Position numbers and translations under genes: made by a program
Shown here: piece after piece, positions 18,310-26,707 of the stretch
How the letters are laid out: each line of letters opens with the position of its first letter
Position numbering within the stretch: position 1 is the stretch's first letter
DNA from: G965197555 sp965197555
Lineage (GTDB): Bacteria > Chloroflexota > Dehalococcoidia > Lucifugimonadales > UBA3495
NCBI GenBank assembly: GCA_965197555.1
Contig: OZ240213.1
Location: 2,294,001-2,358,000, forward strand
Length of the DNA stretch: 64,000 nucleotides
Direction of reading: 5' to 3'
Notes under the pieces: model-generated
What the model saw: only the letters and a program-made list of their open reading frames with translations
Told to the model about the DNA's origin: nothing
The model's database searches: none

Positions 18310-19278
18310 TCAGAACAGCCGCAGCGTCTCGGGCTGCTGCTCCTCCGTTTCTCCCTCGGCGGCTTCAGCCGGCGCCGCCCCCTGCTCGCGCCGGGTCCGG
18401 CGCCGGGCCGGGGGAGCGGGTCTTTCGTGGGCCGGGTACCTGGGTTCGTCCTCCCACCGGGCTTTCGCTCTTTCGATCACCGCCGGGACCTCCTGGGCCA
18501 GCCCAGCCAGGTCCAGGTCGTCGAAGGACTCGATGTGCGGGTCCGCCGAGGGCTGTTGCACTCCGATGGTGGCCCGGTCTCCCCTGATGGACACGACGAC
18601 CTTCAGCTCCTCGGTGGGTTCCGTTTCGCCCTGAGCGGGCTGCACTCCGCCGCCGTCGGCAACGTCCGGTTCCTCAGCGGTCTCACCGTCGGCATCCGGC
18701 TCTTCGTCGACGTCGACGGGCGCATCGTCTGCCGCGTCTCCGGCGGGAAGCTCTCCGCCAACATCGGCAGGGGTATCATCCGTCGCATGGCCGAAGAGGA
18801 ACTCCTCGGCGTTCACCACGTCCGAGGAGTGGATTTCCGTGCCGCTTTCGTCAGTCATGGTTTCTCCTATATTCGTTTCCTGGTTGGGCGGCGAGTCCTT
18901 ATGGGACCCGTTTTTGATCTCGCCCAGAGTCTTGGGTTTCCAATAGAGGTCGCGCTCCACGGCGGGAACGCCACCGAAGACGGTGGTTTCGGCCAACTCC
19001 GACAGGTCAAAGTAGCCCAACTCACGCTCAAACCCCTCCACCAGGCCGAAGCACTGCCCGGTTTCCGGGTCCAACTCGGTGATGTACCACGTCCAATTCG
19101 TGTACGGGCTGAAAAGCTTGGCTGGGGCCAGCACGTTGTCGCAGTCGGCGACGTTGGCGTTGGCTCCGAGGTCAGGGATGGCGTCGGCCAGCTTCTGGGT
19201 CATCAGCTGGTGTCCCCGTTTCCCGCTGTGATTGTCCTGCCACATCGTCGTGGTGGCGGTTTCCTTTGCCTCAGTCAT
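18310..19278 (-). CDS. DUF2958 protein fused to a PRTRC protein E-like tail
   Basis: A 322-residue protein. The first 110 residues are a DUF2958 domain (LADAIPDLGANANV, then GLVEGFERELGYFDLSEL). A long acidic, proline-rich linker follows, then a C-terminal block (LKVVVSIRGDRATIGVQQPS, AKARWEDEPRYPAH) that resembles PRTRC system protein E. An in-frame ATG at 18858 has AGGAG seven bases upstream, so the C-terminal half may also be made as a separate product of about 180 residues. Two ancestral genes may thus have fused by loss of a stop codon. The main start at 19278 follows AAGGAGATG. It is the last gene of the PRTRC operon. DUF2958 is certain enough; the protein E assignment is tentative. Confidence 0.6.
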   Translation of the reverse strand: MTEAKETATTTMWQDNHSGKRGHQLMTQKLADAIPDLGANANVADCDNVLAPAKLFSPYTNWTWYITELDPETGQCFGLVEGFERELGYFDLSELAETTVFGGVPAVERDLYWKPKTLGEIKNGSHKDSPPNQETNIGETMTDESGTEIHSSDVVNAEEFLFGHATDDTPADVGGELPAGDAADDAPVDVDEEPDADGETAEEPDVADGGGVQPAQGETEPTEELKVVVSIRGDRATIGVQQPSADPHIESFDDLDLAGLAQEVPAVIERAKARWEDEPRYPAHERPAPPARRRTRREQGAAPAEAAEGETEEQQPETLRLF

Positions 19279-19325
19279 GGTTGCTCATCTCCTTGTTGTT
19301 GTCTGCGTGTTTTGGTTTGCGCCGT

Positions 19326-20123
19326 TCACCCGGCGTCGTCCCGCCCCACCAGCCGCGCCACCGCCTCCGGGGTGACGTAGCTGGGGGCGACGGTCCCCAG
19401 GTCCATGTCCAGGTAGAGGGCGAGGAAGGGGCAGGTGCCCGCCACCATGCGGCGGACCACCTGTAGGACCAGGGACGCCATCATCTGGTTGATGGTCGGG
19501 TCCTGGTCAATCAGGTCCAGGGCCGCCGCGCAGTCCACGTCGGGCGGCCTGGAGGAAACGGCGGTCAGCAGGTCGGGGCGTTGCAGGGTAGGCGCCGGGG
19601 CCAGGTGGCAGGTGTCGCCGGTAAAGGGCGGTTCCTCCAGGACCATCGGCTCGGCGACATTGCCAATCAGCACCTGGCCCCAGTTGGTGTCGTTGCCAGC
19701 GTCGATGAGCCAGCGGCAGGGGTCCCCCGGCAGGCATTCGGCCATGGCCCTTCGTGCGGCGGCGTTGTCGGCGCAGCCGATGACCAGGCCGTCGTGGGAG
19801 GAGAGGCCGGGGTAGCGGCTGCCCTGGGGACGGGCCTCCTCCCGGAAGGGATAGACCGAGTAGCCCACGGGCCGGTTGTAGGCTTTCGCCAGCCGGTCGG
19901 CCAGGGCCTTGCTCTTGAACTCGCCCACGTCGCCGGGATAGAAATTCTGGCGGAGCAGGTTGTGGGGTTCCACCCGGTCGTGGTCTACCAGGACGATGGT
20001 GGCGTCGCGGCCCTGGAAAAGGCGGCAGAGACCCTCGGCGACGAAGCCGCCGGTGCCGCCGCAGCCAACCACGGTGATCCAGGGATTGTCCAGCAGGAAC
20101 TGGTTGTCCAGGTAGTAGGGCAT
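19326..20123 (-). CDS. PRTRC ThiF-family E1-like protein
   Basis: A 265-residue ThiF/MoeB/E1-like adenylating enzyme. The glycine-rich nucleotide loop (VVGCGGTGGFVAEGL), the acidic segment VLVDHDRVEPHNLLRQNF with the conserved Asp and Arg, and a later cysteine (PDVDCAAALDLIDQDPTINQ) at the place of the E1 catalytic Cys are all present. It should activate the C-terminus of a ubiquitin-like protein by adenylation. Its direct neighbours are a JAB-domain protein, an E2-like protein and a small beta-grasp-like protein, the set found in PRTRC cassettes of plasmids and ICEs. AGGAGG precedes the ATG at 20123. Substrate and purpose on mobile elements remain unknown for the family. Confidence 0.85.
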   Translation of the reverse strand: MPYYLDNQFLLDNPWITVVGCGGTGGFVAEGLCRLFQGRDATIVLVDHDRVEPHNLLRQNFYPGDVGEFKSKALADRLAKAYNRPVGYSVYPFREEARPQGSRYPGLSSHDGLVIGCADNAAARRAMAECLPGDPCRWLIDAGNDTNWGQVLIGNVAEPMVLEEPPFTGDTCHLAPAPTLQRPDLLTAVSSRPPDVDCAAALDLIDQDPTINQMMASLVLQVVRRMVAGTCPFLALYLDMDLGTVAPSYVTPEAVARLVGRDDAG

Positions 20124-20130
20124 GGTGGAT

Positions 20131-20754
20131 TTACCTCCTGATATTTAGGTAGCTTGATGTTGGTTCGCTCCCTTCGCCCGCCAGCCGCAGTCCCGTCGGG
20201 CGCGGGCCGTCGAAGACCTGCGCCCATTCCAGGGGGGCGAAGTGGCCGTAGATGCCCACTCGCAGGGTAAATTCCGGCAAGGGGTCATGGAGGCGTCCCG
20301 CGACGCCGTAGATTCGGAAGCCCTGCTCGTCGCCATCGTCGGTGGCCGAGAAGAAGGCGCGGTGGCTGCCGTGGGAGTGGAATTCGGCCACCGCTCCGGC
20401 GGTCGGCTGGTAGGAGAGGGACAAACCGGTCCCCGCCTGCGGGGGCATCACCAGCCGGTAGGCATCGCCGTCCCAACCCACGGCGAAGAACCGCTCGGTG
20501 TCCGGCGTTTCCAGGAACCAGCGCAGTCCCGCCTCGAACAGCCCTGCCGGGATGGGGCCGTGGGCCAGCGCCAGCTTCTCGGATACGGGCGCCAGCCCCC
20601 GCACGTCGGCGGGAGCCACCAGTATTCGCGCCGTCAGGTGGGCGCTTTCGGACTGGACGTAGAGGCCGCCCGATCCGACAACATAGTCGAAGCCAATTCC
20701 CTGAGAACCCGCCAGACCGGCGGGATGGTTCACCAGGTAGCCCACCGGCGTCAT
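20131..20754 (-). CDS. PRTRC protein A, JAB/JAMM metalloprotease
   Basis: A 207-residue protein with a complete JAMM signature near the middle: AEFHSHGSHRAFFSATDDGDEQ, carrying the two zinc-binding histidines, the serine and the aspartate. Such domains remove or process ubiquitin-like proteins. I start it at the ATG at 20754, where the protein begins MTPVGYLVNH; a longer frame reaching 20859 would overlap the E2-like gene by 90 bases and starts with low-complexity sequence. It lies 14 bases after the E2-like gene and 8 bases before the ThiF gene, so the three are tightly coupled. It should act as the deconjugase or maturase of the module. The start choice is moderately sure, the domain very sure. 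Confidence 0.82.
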   Translation of the reverse strand: MTPVGYLVNHPAGLAGSQGIGFDYVVGSGGLYVQSESAHLTARILVAPADVRGLAPVSEKLALAHGPIPAGLFEAGLRWFLETPDTERFFAVGWDGDAYRLVMPPQAGTGLSLSYQPTAGAVAEFHSHGSHRAFFSATDDGDEQGFRIYGVAGRLHDPLPEFTLRVGIYGHFAPLEWAQVFDGPRPTGLRLAGEGSEPTSSYLNIRR

Positions 20755-20767
20755 GCCCGCGCCAGGG

Positions 20768-21472
20768 TCAGTAGCCCCGTCTTCCCTCGGAGACCGCCAT
20801 GGCGTGGGCCACGGGGCATTGGGGAACCAGGTCCTCAACCGGGTACTCAGCCTTTCCATCTATCTCCTCCCATAACGCTTGCAGGTTGTCGGGGTGCTGC
20901 TTCGACCGGCCCTGGCTGTCTCCGGTAAGGGAGAAGAAGGACTGGAAGAAGGATTCTGGTATCCGGCCCACCTCCTCGGGGAAGCGGTGGCTGCCCGGGC
21001 AGACCCGCCCGTCCCTAAAGACGTTGAAGGCCGGGGCCCGGTAGAGCTGCTGCTCGGGGCCGCTGGGCCGTTCCGGGGCGGCATAAATCCAGGGCGCCCG
21101 GCCCGGCGAGCAGACGAAGACCAGCCCCGGCATGGGCAACCGGAGCCGGGCGGGAGGCTGGAACGCCTCCCGTTGCAGGGCCACCGGCCATACCTGGGGC
21201 GGCCGCCACAGGGCCACCACCTGTCCCGTCTCCCCCTGGTTCCACCAGAGGGCGTTTTCGGGCAGCAGGCCCGAGGAGAAGCCCAGGTGCCGGATGAACA
21301 CGTTGGCGATCTCGTCTGCCGAGACGGTCCTGACCCAGGTCCGGTCGCTCTCGAAGCCCCGCAGCAGGACGGTCTCGCCGTACACCTCCAGTTGCGCCTG
21401 GAGGGTGTCACGGGGCAGATCGTCCCGGACCGGCAGGGACCACTCGGTCCGGTGAGTGTCATTGGTCGTCAT
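20768..21472 (-). CDS. PRTRC protein B, E2-like ubiquitin-conjugating fold
   Basis: A 234-residue PRTRC system protein B. The central stretch (APAFNVFRDGRVCPGSHRFP) has the pattern seen in prokaryotic E2-like proteins: a hydrophobic strand, an Asn/Asp-Gly turn, then a cysteine that would carry the thioester. The first 100 residues (LQAQLEVYGETVLLRGF, VFIRHLG) are less conserved. Its gene overlaps the upstream gene by 14 bases and has a good Shine-Dalgarno (AGGAGG). Together with the ThiF, JAB and Ubl-like neighbours it completes an E1-E2-Ubl-protease set. The family call is firm from context; the active-site cysteine is my reading of the motif. Confidence 0.8.
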   Translation of the reverse strand: MTTNDTHRTEWSLPVRDDLPRDTLQAQLEVYGETVLLRGFESDRTWVRTVSADEIANVFIRHLGFSSGLLPENALWWNQGETGQVVALWRPPQVWPVALQREAFQPPARLRLPMPGLVFVCSPGRAPWIYAAPERPSGPEQQLYRAPAFNVFRDGRVCPGSHRFPEEVGRIPESFFQSFFSLTGDSQGRSKQHPDNLQALWEEIDGKAEYPVEDLVPQCPVAHAMAVSEGRRGY

Positions 21473-22304
21473 CGTTTTCCTCCTGTTCTGTCGTTGGTGC
21501 GGGTATCCGGGGCAGGATGAAGTCCAGCATCTCGGCGAAGCGTCCCGGCAGGTCCCCCTCCAGCCAGTCGGCCAGCTTCAACACTAAGTCCATGAACTGG
21601 TCGGCCCTGCGCCACTCCTCCGTTCCCTCCTGGATGATTTCCTCCTCCCAGGGGTCGGAGAAGCCGTCGTAGTCGCCATCGTCATAACAATGGTCGAGAA
21701 AGAAGTTGCCCGTCTCGGCCCGCACCCAGGCGGCGGACTGGGCCGCCCCCTGGTAGTCGGTTTCCTGCACCGCTTCGTTGAGAACGTCCAGGGGTATCCC
21801 GCCCGCAGGAATGCGGAGCAGGGTTTCCTGTGGGATGTGTTGGGCGGCGGACTCCAACCAGGCCGTGCGCAGCCCGCCAGATTCGTCGTAGCAGGAGTCG
21901 GGGGGTTCGGCCAGCAGAGCCAGGGCCGACAGGCCCTCCCGGTAGCCGTCCCACATCTCGTGGAGGCCGTCGTAGCCGAAGCCCACCAGCTGGAAGGGGA
22001 TGCCCCGCCGCAGCCAGGTGAAGGGCGGGTCCTCGCCTTCGTCCACGAAGAACTCCAGGTAGGGGGCGTAGAGGGGGAAGTGGCGTTCCTGGAAGAGCCG
22101 GGCGAAGCGTTTCAGCCGCTCGCCCACGTCCGGGACTGCCAGCATCGTTTCCGCCTCGTCGGGAAAGAGGCGGCGCGCCAGTTCGGCGAACCAGGCGTAG
22201 TCCTCGGCGTAGCCCAGCCGGACGATCAGCTCCTGCAGCGACGGCGGACGCCGCAGGAGCGTTTCGGCCAGGTTGCTCAGTACCGGCGGGGCCGCAGTTG
22301 CCAC
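21459..22304 (-). CDS. Acidic protein in the PRTRC operon (possibly protein F)
   Basis: A 281-residue soluble acidic protein with no motif I recognise. It is rich in Trp, Tyr and Asp/Glu (HYGLHEMW-like segments, DHCYDDGDYDGFSDPWEEE) and ends in a very acidic tail. Position between protein C and protein B, and its length, fit PRTRC system protein F, but I cannot confirm this by motif. The start is a GTG at 22304 preceded by GGAGG at seven bases, inside the end of the upstream small gene, so translation is probably coupled. No membrane segments or signal peptide are visible. Confidence 0.6.
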   Translation of the reverse strand: MATAAPPVLSNLAETLLRRPPSLQELIVRLGYAEDYAWFAELARRLFPDEAETMLAVPDVGERLKRFARLFQERHFPLYAPYLEFFVDEGEDPPFTWLRRGIPFQLVGFGYDGLHEMWDGYREGLSALALLAEPPDSCYDESGGLRTAWLESAAQHIPQETLLRIPAGGIPLDVLNEAVQETDYQGAAQSAAWVRAETGNFFLDHCYDDGDYDGFSDPWEEEIIQEGTEEWRRADQFMDLVLKLADWLEGDLPGRFAEMLDFILPRIPAPTTEQEENDDDQ

Positions 22305-22507
22305 CGCAATGCCTCCAGCAGCCGCTTGGTGGCGGCGGCGTAGTCCTGGGCCTGGGCGCAGGCCAGCTCCACCTCCGGCTGCCGGGCCGCCGCCGCGTCC
22401 AGGTTTAGGCTGCCGTCGGGTAGGGTTAGCTCCGCCGCAAGCTCGGTGATTTTCAGGTCCGCCGGCGGGGTTGCCGCCAGCAGACCGGCCAGGGTCCGGT
22501 TGTCCAT
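22277..22507 (-). CDS. Small hypothetical protein in PRTRC operon
   Basis: A 76-residue protein starting at ATG 22507 behind GGGAGGTAACC. It is mostly helical-looking and Ala/Leu rich, with a basic end (LEALRWQLRPRRY). It overlaps the start of the next gene by 28 bases and lies 12 bases after protein C. I recognise no family; it may be a short cassette-specific adaptor. Confidence 0.55.
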   Translation of the reverse strand: MDNRTLAGLLAATPPADLKITELAAELTLPDGSLNLDAAAARQPEVELACAQAQDYAAATKRLLEALRWQLRPRRY

Positions 22508-22519
22508 TTGGTTACCTCC

Positions 22520-22726
22520 CTAGTTGCAGGTATGGGTGAAGGCGCCCTTGGTGCCCACCCGCCGCTGGAACTCGAAGATGGTGTCCTCGCCCCGGGTGGT
22601 CTCCTTGACCGAGGCGTTGGCGATTTCGCCGTAGAAGTCGGCTAACGTCGCCTTCACCTGCTCAACGGTCATCTCCGGGTCCGGGTCGGGAAACTCTCGG
22701 TCGTCGTACACGAACACTCTTGCCAT
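22520..22726 (-). CDS. PRTRC protein C, ubiquitin-like small protein
   Basis: A 68-residue protein beginning MARVFVYDDREFPDPDPEM. The pattern of two short N-terminal strands, a helix (TVEQVKATLADFYGEIA) and later strands (EDTIFEFQRRVGTKG) suits a beta-grasp fold, and PRTRC protein C has been linked to ubiquitin-like folds. It is the first gene of the cassette, so it would be made in excess over E1, E2 and JAB. It ends THTCN rather than in a diglycine; GTKG lies seven residues from the end, so processing by the JAB protein would be required if it is conjugated. ATG at 22726 follows AAGGAGATCAGTC. Confidence 0.72.
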   Translation of the reverse strand: MARVFVYDDREFPDPDPEMTVEQVKATLADFYGEIANASVKETTRGEDTIFEFQRRVGTKGAFTHTCN

Positions 22727-22775
22727 GACTGATCTCCTTTGTGATGGTTGTCGTTTCGCTTGCGTTGGCATGTGC

Positions 22776-22808
22776 AGGGAGGCCGCCGTTCCGTTTACGG
22801 CGGCCTCC
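22776..22808 (-). terminator. 13-bp perfect GC hairpin ahead of the PRTRC genes
   Basis: 22776-22788 pairs with 22796-22808 around a 7-base loop, between the helicase stop and the protein C start. There is no T run on the minus strand, so it may be an attenuator or RNA processing/stability element rather than a full terminator. It belongs to a series of similar hairpins in this operon. Confidence 0.55.
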
Positions 22809-22823
22809 CCGCGCTGCTGCGGT

Positions 22824-25253
22824 CTAGCGTTCCGCGCCGACCGGCTCTTTCTCCTGCTCCTTTTCCAGCGCCCACTCGAACAGGGACGCGGCGGCGGGCT
22901 GGGGCTTGCGGCGGCGGCCCTTCGGCTTCCCCGGCTCCTCGGCCAGGAACTCGGCCCAGGAGAACAGGGACTGCTGCCCCTCGGCGGGTTCCTCGTGGTG
23001 GCCGTTGCCGTTGGCCGGGACGGCGGCGTGACCATCGCTATTCCCGTTCCCGTTGGCGGGCGCGTTGTTGCCCACCTCCAGCTCGACCGTCGGCCCGATG
23101 ATGTCGAACCCGTCGCCGTTGGCATGGTGGCCGTCGCCCCCGTATCCAGTACGGGGCAGGCTGTTGACTCCGTTACCGTTGACCTCGACGGCCTCCGGCT
23201 CGACTGCGATTGCCTTCCAGCCGTCATCCACCAGGAACTCCTCGGCGCTGGCCTCTGCGTCCCGCGCCTGGGCGAATACCGCCTCCACCGGCTCGCCGTC
23301 AGCGTCGGTTTTCTCGCCACTGACGATCTGCCGGGCCAGGGCCAGCATCAGGTCGTCGCCGTCGTCCCCGAAGGCGGCCAGACCGTCCTCGGGCAACTCC
23401 CCCTCCACCGCCAGGGAGCTTTGCAGCTTCTTGGCCACCAGCTTCAGGGCGTCGGCCTGGAGGGTGTTCCGGTAGGCCATGAACACCACCTTCACCGGGC
23501 GCTTCTGCCCGATGCGCCAGGAGCGACGCGACGCCTGGCGCATGGTGTACACGCTGTAATCGGTCTCGAACCAGACCAGGGTTGGGAAGTCGATGAGGTC
23601 CAGCCCGGTCTGCACCAGGCGGGGGTGGCAGATGACCACGTCCACCCCCTGCTTCACCCGTTCCTCCACCCAGCTTTCCCGGCGGTCCGGGGCCACCGAG
23701 TCGGCCTTGAGCACCGCCACCCTGAACCCGTGCCGGGTCAGGAACTGGTCCATCCGCTCGGTGATGTCCCGTGTCCCGGTGTGGGTGGCGTAGACCAGCA
23801 CCTTCCGGCCCGCCAGCCGCTCCGCCGCCACCAGGTCAACCAAGGCCTGTTCCTTGGGGTACAGCTTGTCCTCGGACAGGGGCGGCATCTGCACCAGGAC
23901 GTTGCCGGTCTGGGGATCGAAGACCGTCTCCCCCCGGGTGCAGCCGTCGGGGTAGGCCAGCAGGGTTTGCAGGTAGGTGGCCAGCAGCCGCTTGGAACCC
24001 TTGGCCAACGCTTCGGCCAGCGCCTGCCGCAGGGTGTCGAACACCAGGTCGTAGGCCTTGCGCTGGGAGAAGCCGGTAAAGTCGGCCTCCCGGTCCATCC
24101 CCGACAGCAGCACCTGCTCCTCGTAGGACGGCAGCCCCGAGGCCACGTCGGAGAGGCGCAGGAACACGCTGTTGCCGATCAGGTGGAACAGGGCAGAGGG
24201 AGCCAGGCCGGGCCTCTCCCGCACCGTCTTGCGGTATCCCTTGCGGCGGCTGTTGCGCCCGTCCTCGAAGGAGTCGCCGTCGTCGGCGTGGCGCACCGTC
24301 TGCTCCAGGAAGCCGTAGCGCTGTATCCAGCGGCCCTCTTCGGAGCGCCCGAACTCGGCCCGGATGTCCGGCGAGAAGCGGTAGAGCAGGTGGAACAGAG
24401 TGCTTGAGTAGCCGCCAGTCAGCGTTCCGGTAAGGGTGAGGGACTTGCCGCAGGCGTCGGCCAGGACCCCGGCGGCGATGCCCTGGGCCGAACCACGGCC
24501 CTTGTACTCATGGACCTCGTCGCCAATCAGCAGGTCGAAGAAGCCCTTCATCCGGTGCTTCACGTAGTCGGCCAGGGGATAACGCCGGGGACCGGAGCCG
24601 TCGGCCTGCCAGAGGGTGGACCTGCACAGGTCGCAGTTGCGACGCTTGCGGGACAACTCCTCGTTGGTCAGGGGAACGCCGTCCTTGTCCACCACCTGGG
24701 CGTAGCAGCGGGGGCAACAGGGCACCTGGAAGGGTTCCCCGGTCTGCTCGTCCCGCACCAGCCGGCCCCCGGCGGCGGCCCAGCGCTGGATGACGGCGGG
24801 GGACCAGCGGTAGGACAGCTTGGCGCGTTCCCGGGACATGATGGCGAAGAGGGGAGCGGGGCCCACTGACAGCCGCAGCCGCTCCAGGTCGGTGATGGAG
24901 GCGACGATGGCAGCCCGGGCGCCAGGCACCGTGTCCTCCACCTCCCGCTTCCATTTTCGGGTCAAATGGGGCGGACAGAGGATCAGTACCCGCTGGAACC
25001 CGGCGGCGTGGGCGGCGGCGGCGCCGATGAACGTCTTGCCGGTGCCCATCTCGCCCACCACCGTGGTGCCCCGGTGGGCTTGCAGCGACAGGGCCGTGCC
25101 CTTGATGGCGTCCTCCTGGCCGCCCATCGGGGTCCGCAGCAGCCGGGGCAGCTTGAGGCCGTTCTCCGAAGGCCGGTAGAGCGGCGGGTAGGACGCCACC
25201 ACCCGCCTGGCGATGGCCTCCTTGAAGGTGTCGATGAATCCTGATAGGTTCAT
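22824..25253 (-). CDS. SNF2/superfamily 2 DNA helicase of the ICE
   Basis: A protein of about 809 residues. Motif I is VVGEMGTGKTFIGAA, motif Ia ILCPPHLTRKWKRE, motif II DEVHEYKGRG, motif III LTGTLTGG. In the second RecA-like lobe motif VI RQASRRSWRIGQKRPVKV has the RxxRxGQ arrangement of SNF2-type enzymes. A four-cysteine insert (CCPRCYAQV, CDLCRST) probably binds zinc. The last 150 residues are a disordered Asn/Gly/His-rich stretch ending in EEPAEGQQSLFSW and SLFEWAL blocks. The ATG at 25253 follows AGGAG and is preferred over a longer frame to 25325. It probably remodels DNA or protein-DNA complexes during ICE replication or transfer; related proteins occur next to the DUF6094-type methyltransferase on plasmids. 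Confidence 0.85.
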   Translation of the reverse strand: MNLSGFIDTFKEAIARRVVASYPPLYRPSENGLKLPRLLRTPMGGQEDAIKGTALSLQAHRGTTVVGEMGTGKTFIGAAAAHAAGFQRVLILCPPHLTRKWKREVEDTVPGARAAIVASITDLERLRLSVGPAPLFAIMSRERAKLSYRWSPAVIQRWAAAGGRLVRDEQTGEPFQVPCCPRCYAQVVDKDGVPLTNEELSRKRRNCDLCRSTLWQADGSGPRRYPLADYVKHRMKGFFDLLIGDEVHEYKGRGSAQGIAAGVLADACGKSLTLTGTLTGGYSSTLFHLLYRFSPDIRAEFGRSEEGRWIQRYGFLEQTVRHADDGDSFEDGRNSRRKGYRKTVRERPGLAPSALFHLIGNSVFLRLSDVASGLPSYEEQVLLSGMDREADFTGFSQRKAYDLVFDTLRQALAEALAKGSKRLLATYLQTLLAYPDGCTRGETVFDPQTGNVLVQMPPLSEDKLYPKEQALVDLVAAERLAGRKVLVYATHTGTRDITERMDQFLTRHGFRVAVLKADSVAPDRRESWVEERVKQGVDVVICHPRLVQTGLDLIDFPTLVWFETDYSVYTMRQASRRSWRIGQKRPVKVVFMAYRNTLQADALKLVAKKLQSSLAVEGELPEDGLAAFGDDGDDLMLALARQIVSGEKTDADGEPVEAVFAQARDAEASAEEFLVDDGWKAIAVEPEAVEVNGNGVNSLPRTGYGGDGHHANGDGFDIIGPTVELEVGNNAPANGNGNSDGHAAVPANGNGHHEEPAEGQQSLFSWAEFLAEEPGKPKGRRRKPQPAAASLFEWALEKEQEKEPVGAER

Positions 25254-25296
25254 AGGTGTTCTCCTGGTTGGGAAAGTTGCGTGGGGTGTAGGGAGA

Positions 25297-25335
25297 AAAA
25301 GCGAGGCCCCGCCGGTCTCACTCACCGGCGGGGCC
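25297..25335 (-). terminator. Intrinsic terminator upstream of the helicase
   Basis: GGCCCCGCCGG (25305-25315) pairs with CCGGCGGGGCC (25325-25335). On the minus strand the stem is followed by TCGCTTTTTCTCC, a proper T run. It should end transcripts of the methyltransferase operon, so the helicase needs its own promoter in 25254-25300 or depends on read-through. Confidence 0.75.
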
Positions 25336-25384
25336 TTCGTGTGCGACCCGTTTGGGGGCCGTCAATGTAGTTGTTGTATCTGGG

Positions 25385-26419
25385 TTAGGCGGCTATATCG
25401 GTGATCTCACCGTCGTCCAGGTCCAGGGCCACCACGGTGGTCCGGAGCCGCTCGCGGTAGACCTCGGTGTTCTCCGTCTCCTCGGCGAGGACCAGTTCCT
25501 TTGTCGTCCGGCCCTTGACCAGGATGCGCTGCCCGTCGGCCTCCAGCACCAGGTTGTCGAGAAAGCCCGCCGCCACCAGCATGGCCATGTGGCCCCGGCG
25601 GAGCGGCATCAGGGGGCGGGTGCGCTGGTCCTGGGCGGGCCAGAGGGAGTCCCTGACCTCCTGGCTGGCCCACAGCCCGGTCTTCCTGGCCTCGGCCACC
25701 GCCGCCAGCGGGTCCACGGTGCGGGTGGCGAAGAGGATGTCGCCGGCGGTGACCACCGGCGGGTCGTAGACCGGGTAGGGCCGGGGCGGGAACTCCTCCG
25801 GCTCCCCGAAGGACCATTCCCGCACCTGCTCCTCGGCGTAGGGGTCGGGGCTGGGTTCGCCCTTGCGCCGCCCCACCAGGACCACCTGGTCGAAGACCTC
25901 CCGCTCGGGATTCGGGAACGTCCAACACCGGATGTCCCGGTAGTGAGAGGAGAGGTAGCGGGCGGAGACGGCGAGCCGCTGCTTGGGTACGATGAACAGC
26001 AGCAGGCCGCCGTCGGTCAGGTAGCGGGTGCAATGCGTGAGGAAGGCGTGTTCCACCCGCTTGTCCTCTTTGTCCCAATCGTAGGGAGGGTTCAAGAGCA
26101 GCACGCCGAAGGCGTTGTTGGCTATCGAGGTGGCGAAGAGGTCGCAGGACAGGGAGTGGTCCAGGACGTGGGCGGCCTGCTCCGCCCGGTCCCCATGCAG
26201 CTCCACCCCGCAGGCCTCCACGGGGACGGTGCTGCGGTCGCGCAGCAGATCGGCGAACTGGGCCAGGGCATCCCCGGCCCCGCAGCAGGGGTCCAGGATG
26301 CGCAGGGTGTCTGCGCTCCGGGCGCGGCCACGGGCTCCGTAGAGCAGCTGGGCAACCAGGTCAACGACCCGGGGCGGCGTCGGGTAAAACCCGCCTTTTG
26401 CCTGTGCAGCCAGTCTCAT
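25385..26419 (-). CDS. N6-adenine methyltransferase-like protein (DUF6094 type)
   Basis: A 344-residue protein with the SAM-binding motif LDPCCGAGDAL and the amino-methyltransferase catalytic motif NPPYDWD. The opening GGFYPTPPRVVDLVAQLL is typical of orphan methyltransferase-like proteins on plasmids and ICEs. It could methylate adenine in DNA, protecting the element or marking origin sites, though no cognate restriction gene is near. The ATG at 26419 overlaps the stop of the zinc-ribbon gene (ATGA), so the two are coupled. The hairpin at 25297 lies downstream. The target sequence cannot be read from the protein. Confidence 0.8.
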   Translation of the reverse strand: MRLAAQAKGGFYPTPPRVVDLVAQLLYGARGRARSADTLRILDPCCGAGDALAQFADLLRDRSTVPVEACGVELHGDRAEQAAHVLDHSLSCDLFATSIANNAFGVLLLNPPYDWDKEDKRVEHAFLTHCTRYLTDGGLLLFIVPKQRLAVSARYLSSHYRDIRCWTFPNPEREVFDQVVLVGRRKGEPSPDPYAEEQVREWSFGEPEEFPPRPYPVYDPPVVTAGDILFATRTVDPLAAVAEARKTGLWASQEVRDSLWPAQDQRTRPLMPLRRGHMAMLVAAGFLDNLVLEADGQRILVKGRTTKELVLAEETENTEVYRERLRTTVVALDLDDGEITDIAA

Positions 26420-26703
26420 GTCAGTCCTCCTTTCTGATTGGTATCGGCGTCGGGTGAGTCATCGGCCCCGCTGCTGGACGGAGCCAACCGGCAGGGGCCG
26501 GGCTTGCAGAAGTGGCAGTTCCACCGGATGCTGGCAGGGGCAGCCAGCATCTCCATGCTCAGGGCCACGAAGACCACCGCCGCGCCGCACTCGTTGCAGG
26601 TGTAGGTCTCCCCGGCGTGGATGTCCTCGTCGGTCTCTTCCACCTGGGCGAACCTCGCCCCGCAGCTGGGGCAGGGGAAGTACAGGGTCTGCTTGTCGGC
26701 CAT
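26416..26703 (-). CDS. Zinc-ribbon protein
   Basis: A 95-residue protein with paired CxxC motifs (PCPSCGARF, YTCNECGAAVV) forming a probable zinc ribbon, plus a second Cys cluster (WNCHFCKPGPC). The ATG at 26703 with GGGAGGT at six bases is chosen over an upstream in-frame ATG at 26733. It is coupled to the methyltransferase gene by an ATGA overlap. The fold suggests nucleic-acid or protein binding, but no specific function can be given. Confidence 0.6.
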   Translation of the reverse strand: MADKQTLYFPCPSCGARFAQVEETDEDIHAGETYTCNECGAAVVFVALSMEMLAAPASIRWNCHFCKPGPCRLAPSSSGADDSPDADTNQKGGLT

Positions 26704-26707
26704 CGTG

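Noticed and set aside
22725..24407. A 560-codon plus-strand frame opposite the helicase
   Set aside because: Composition is that of an antisense shadow; the minus strand carries complete helicase motifs.
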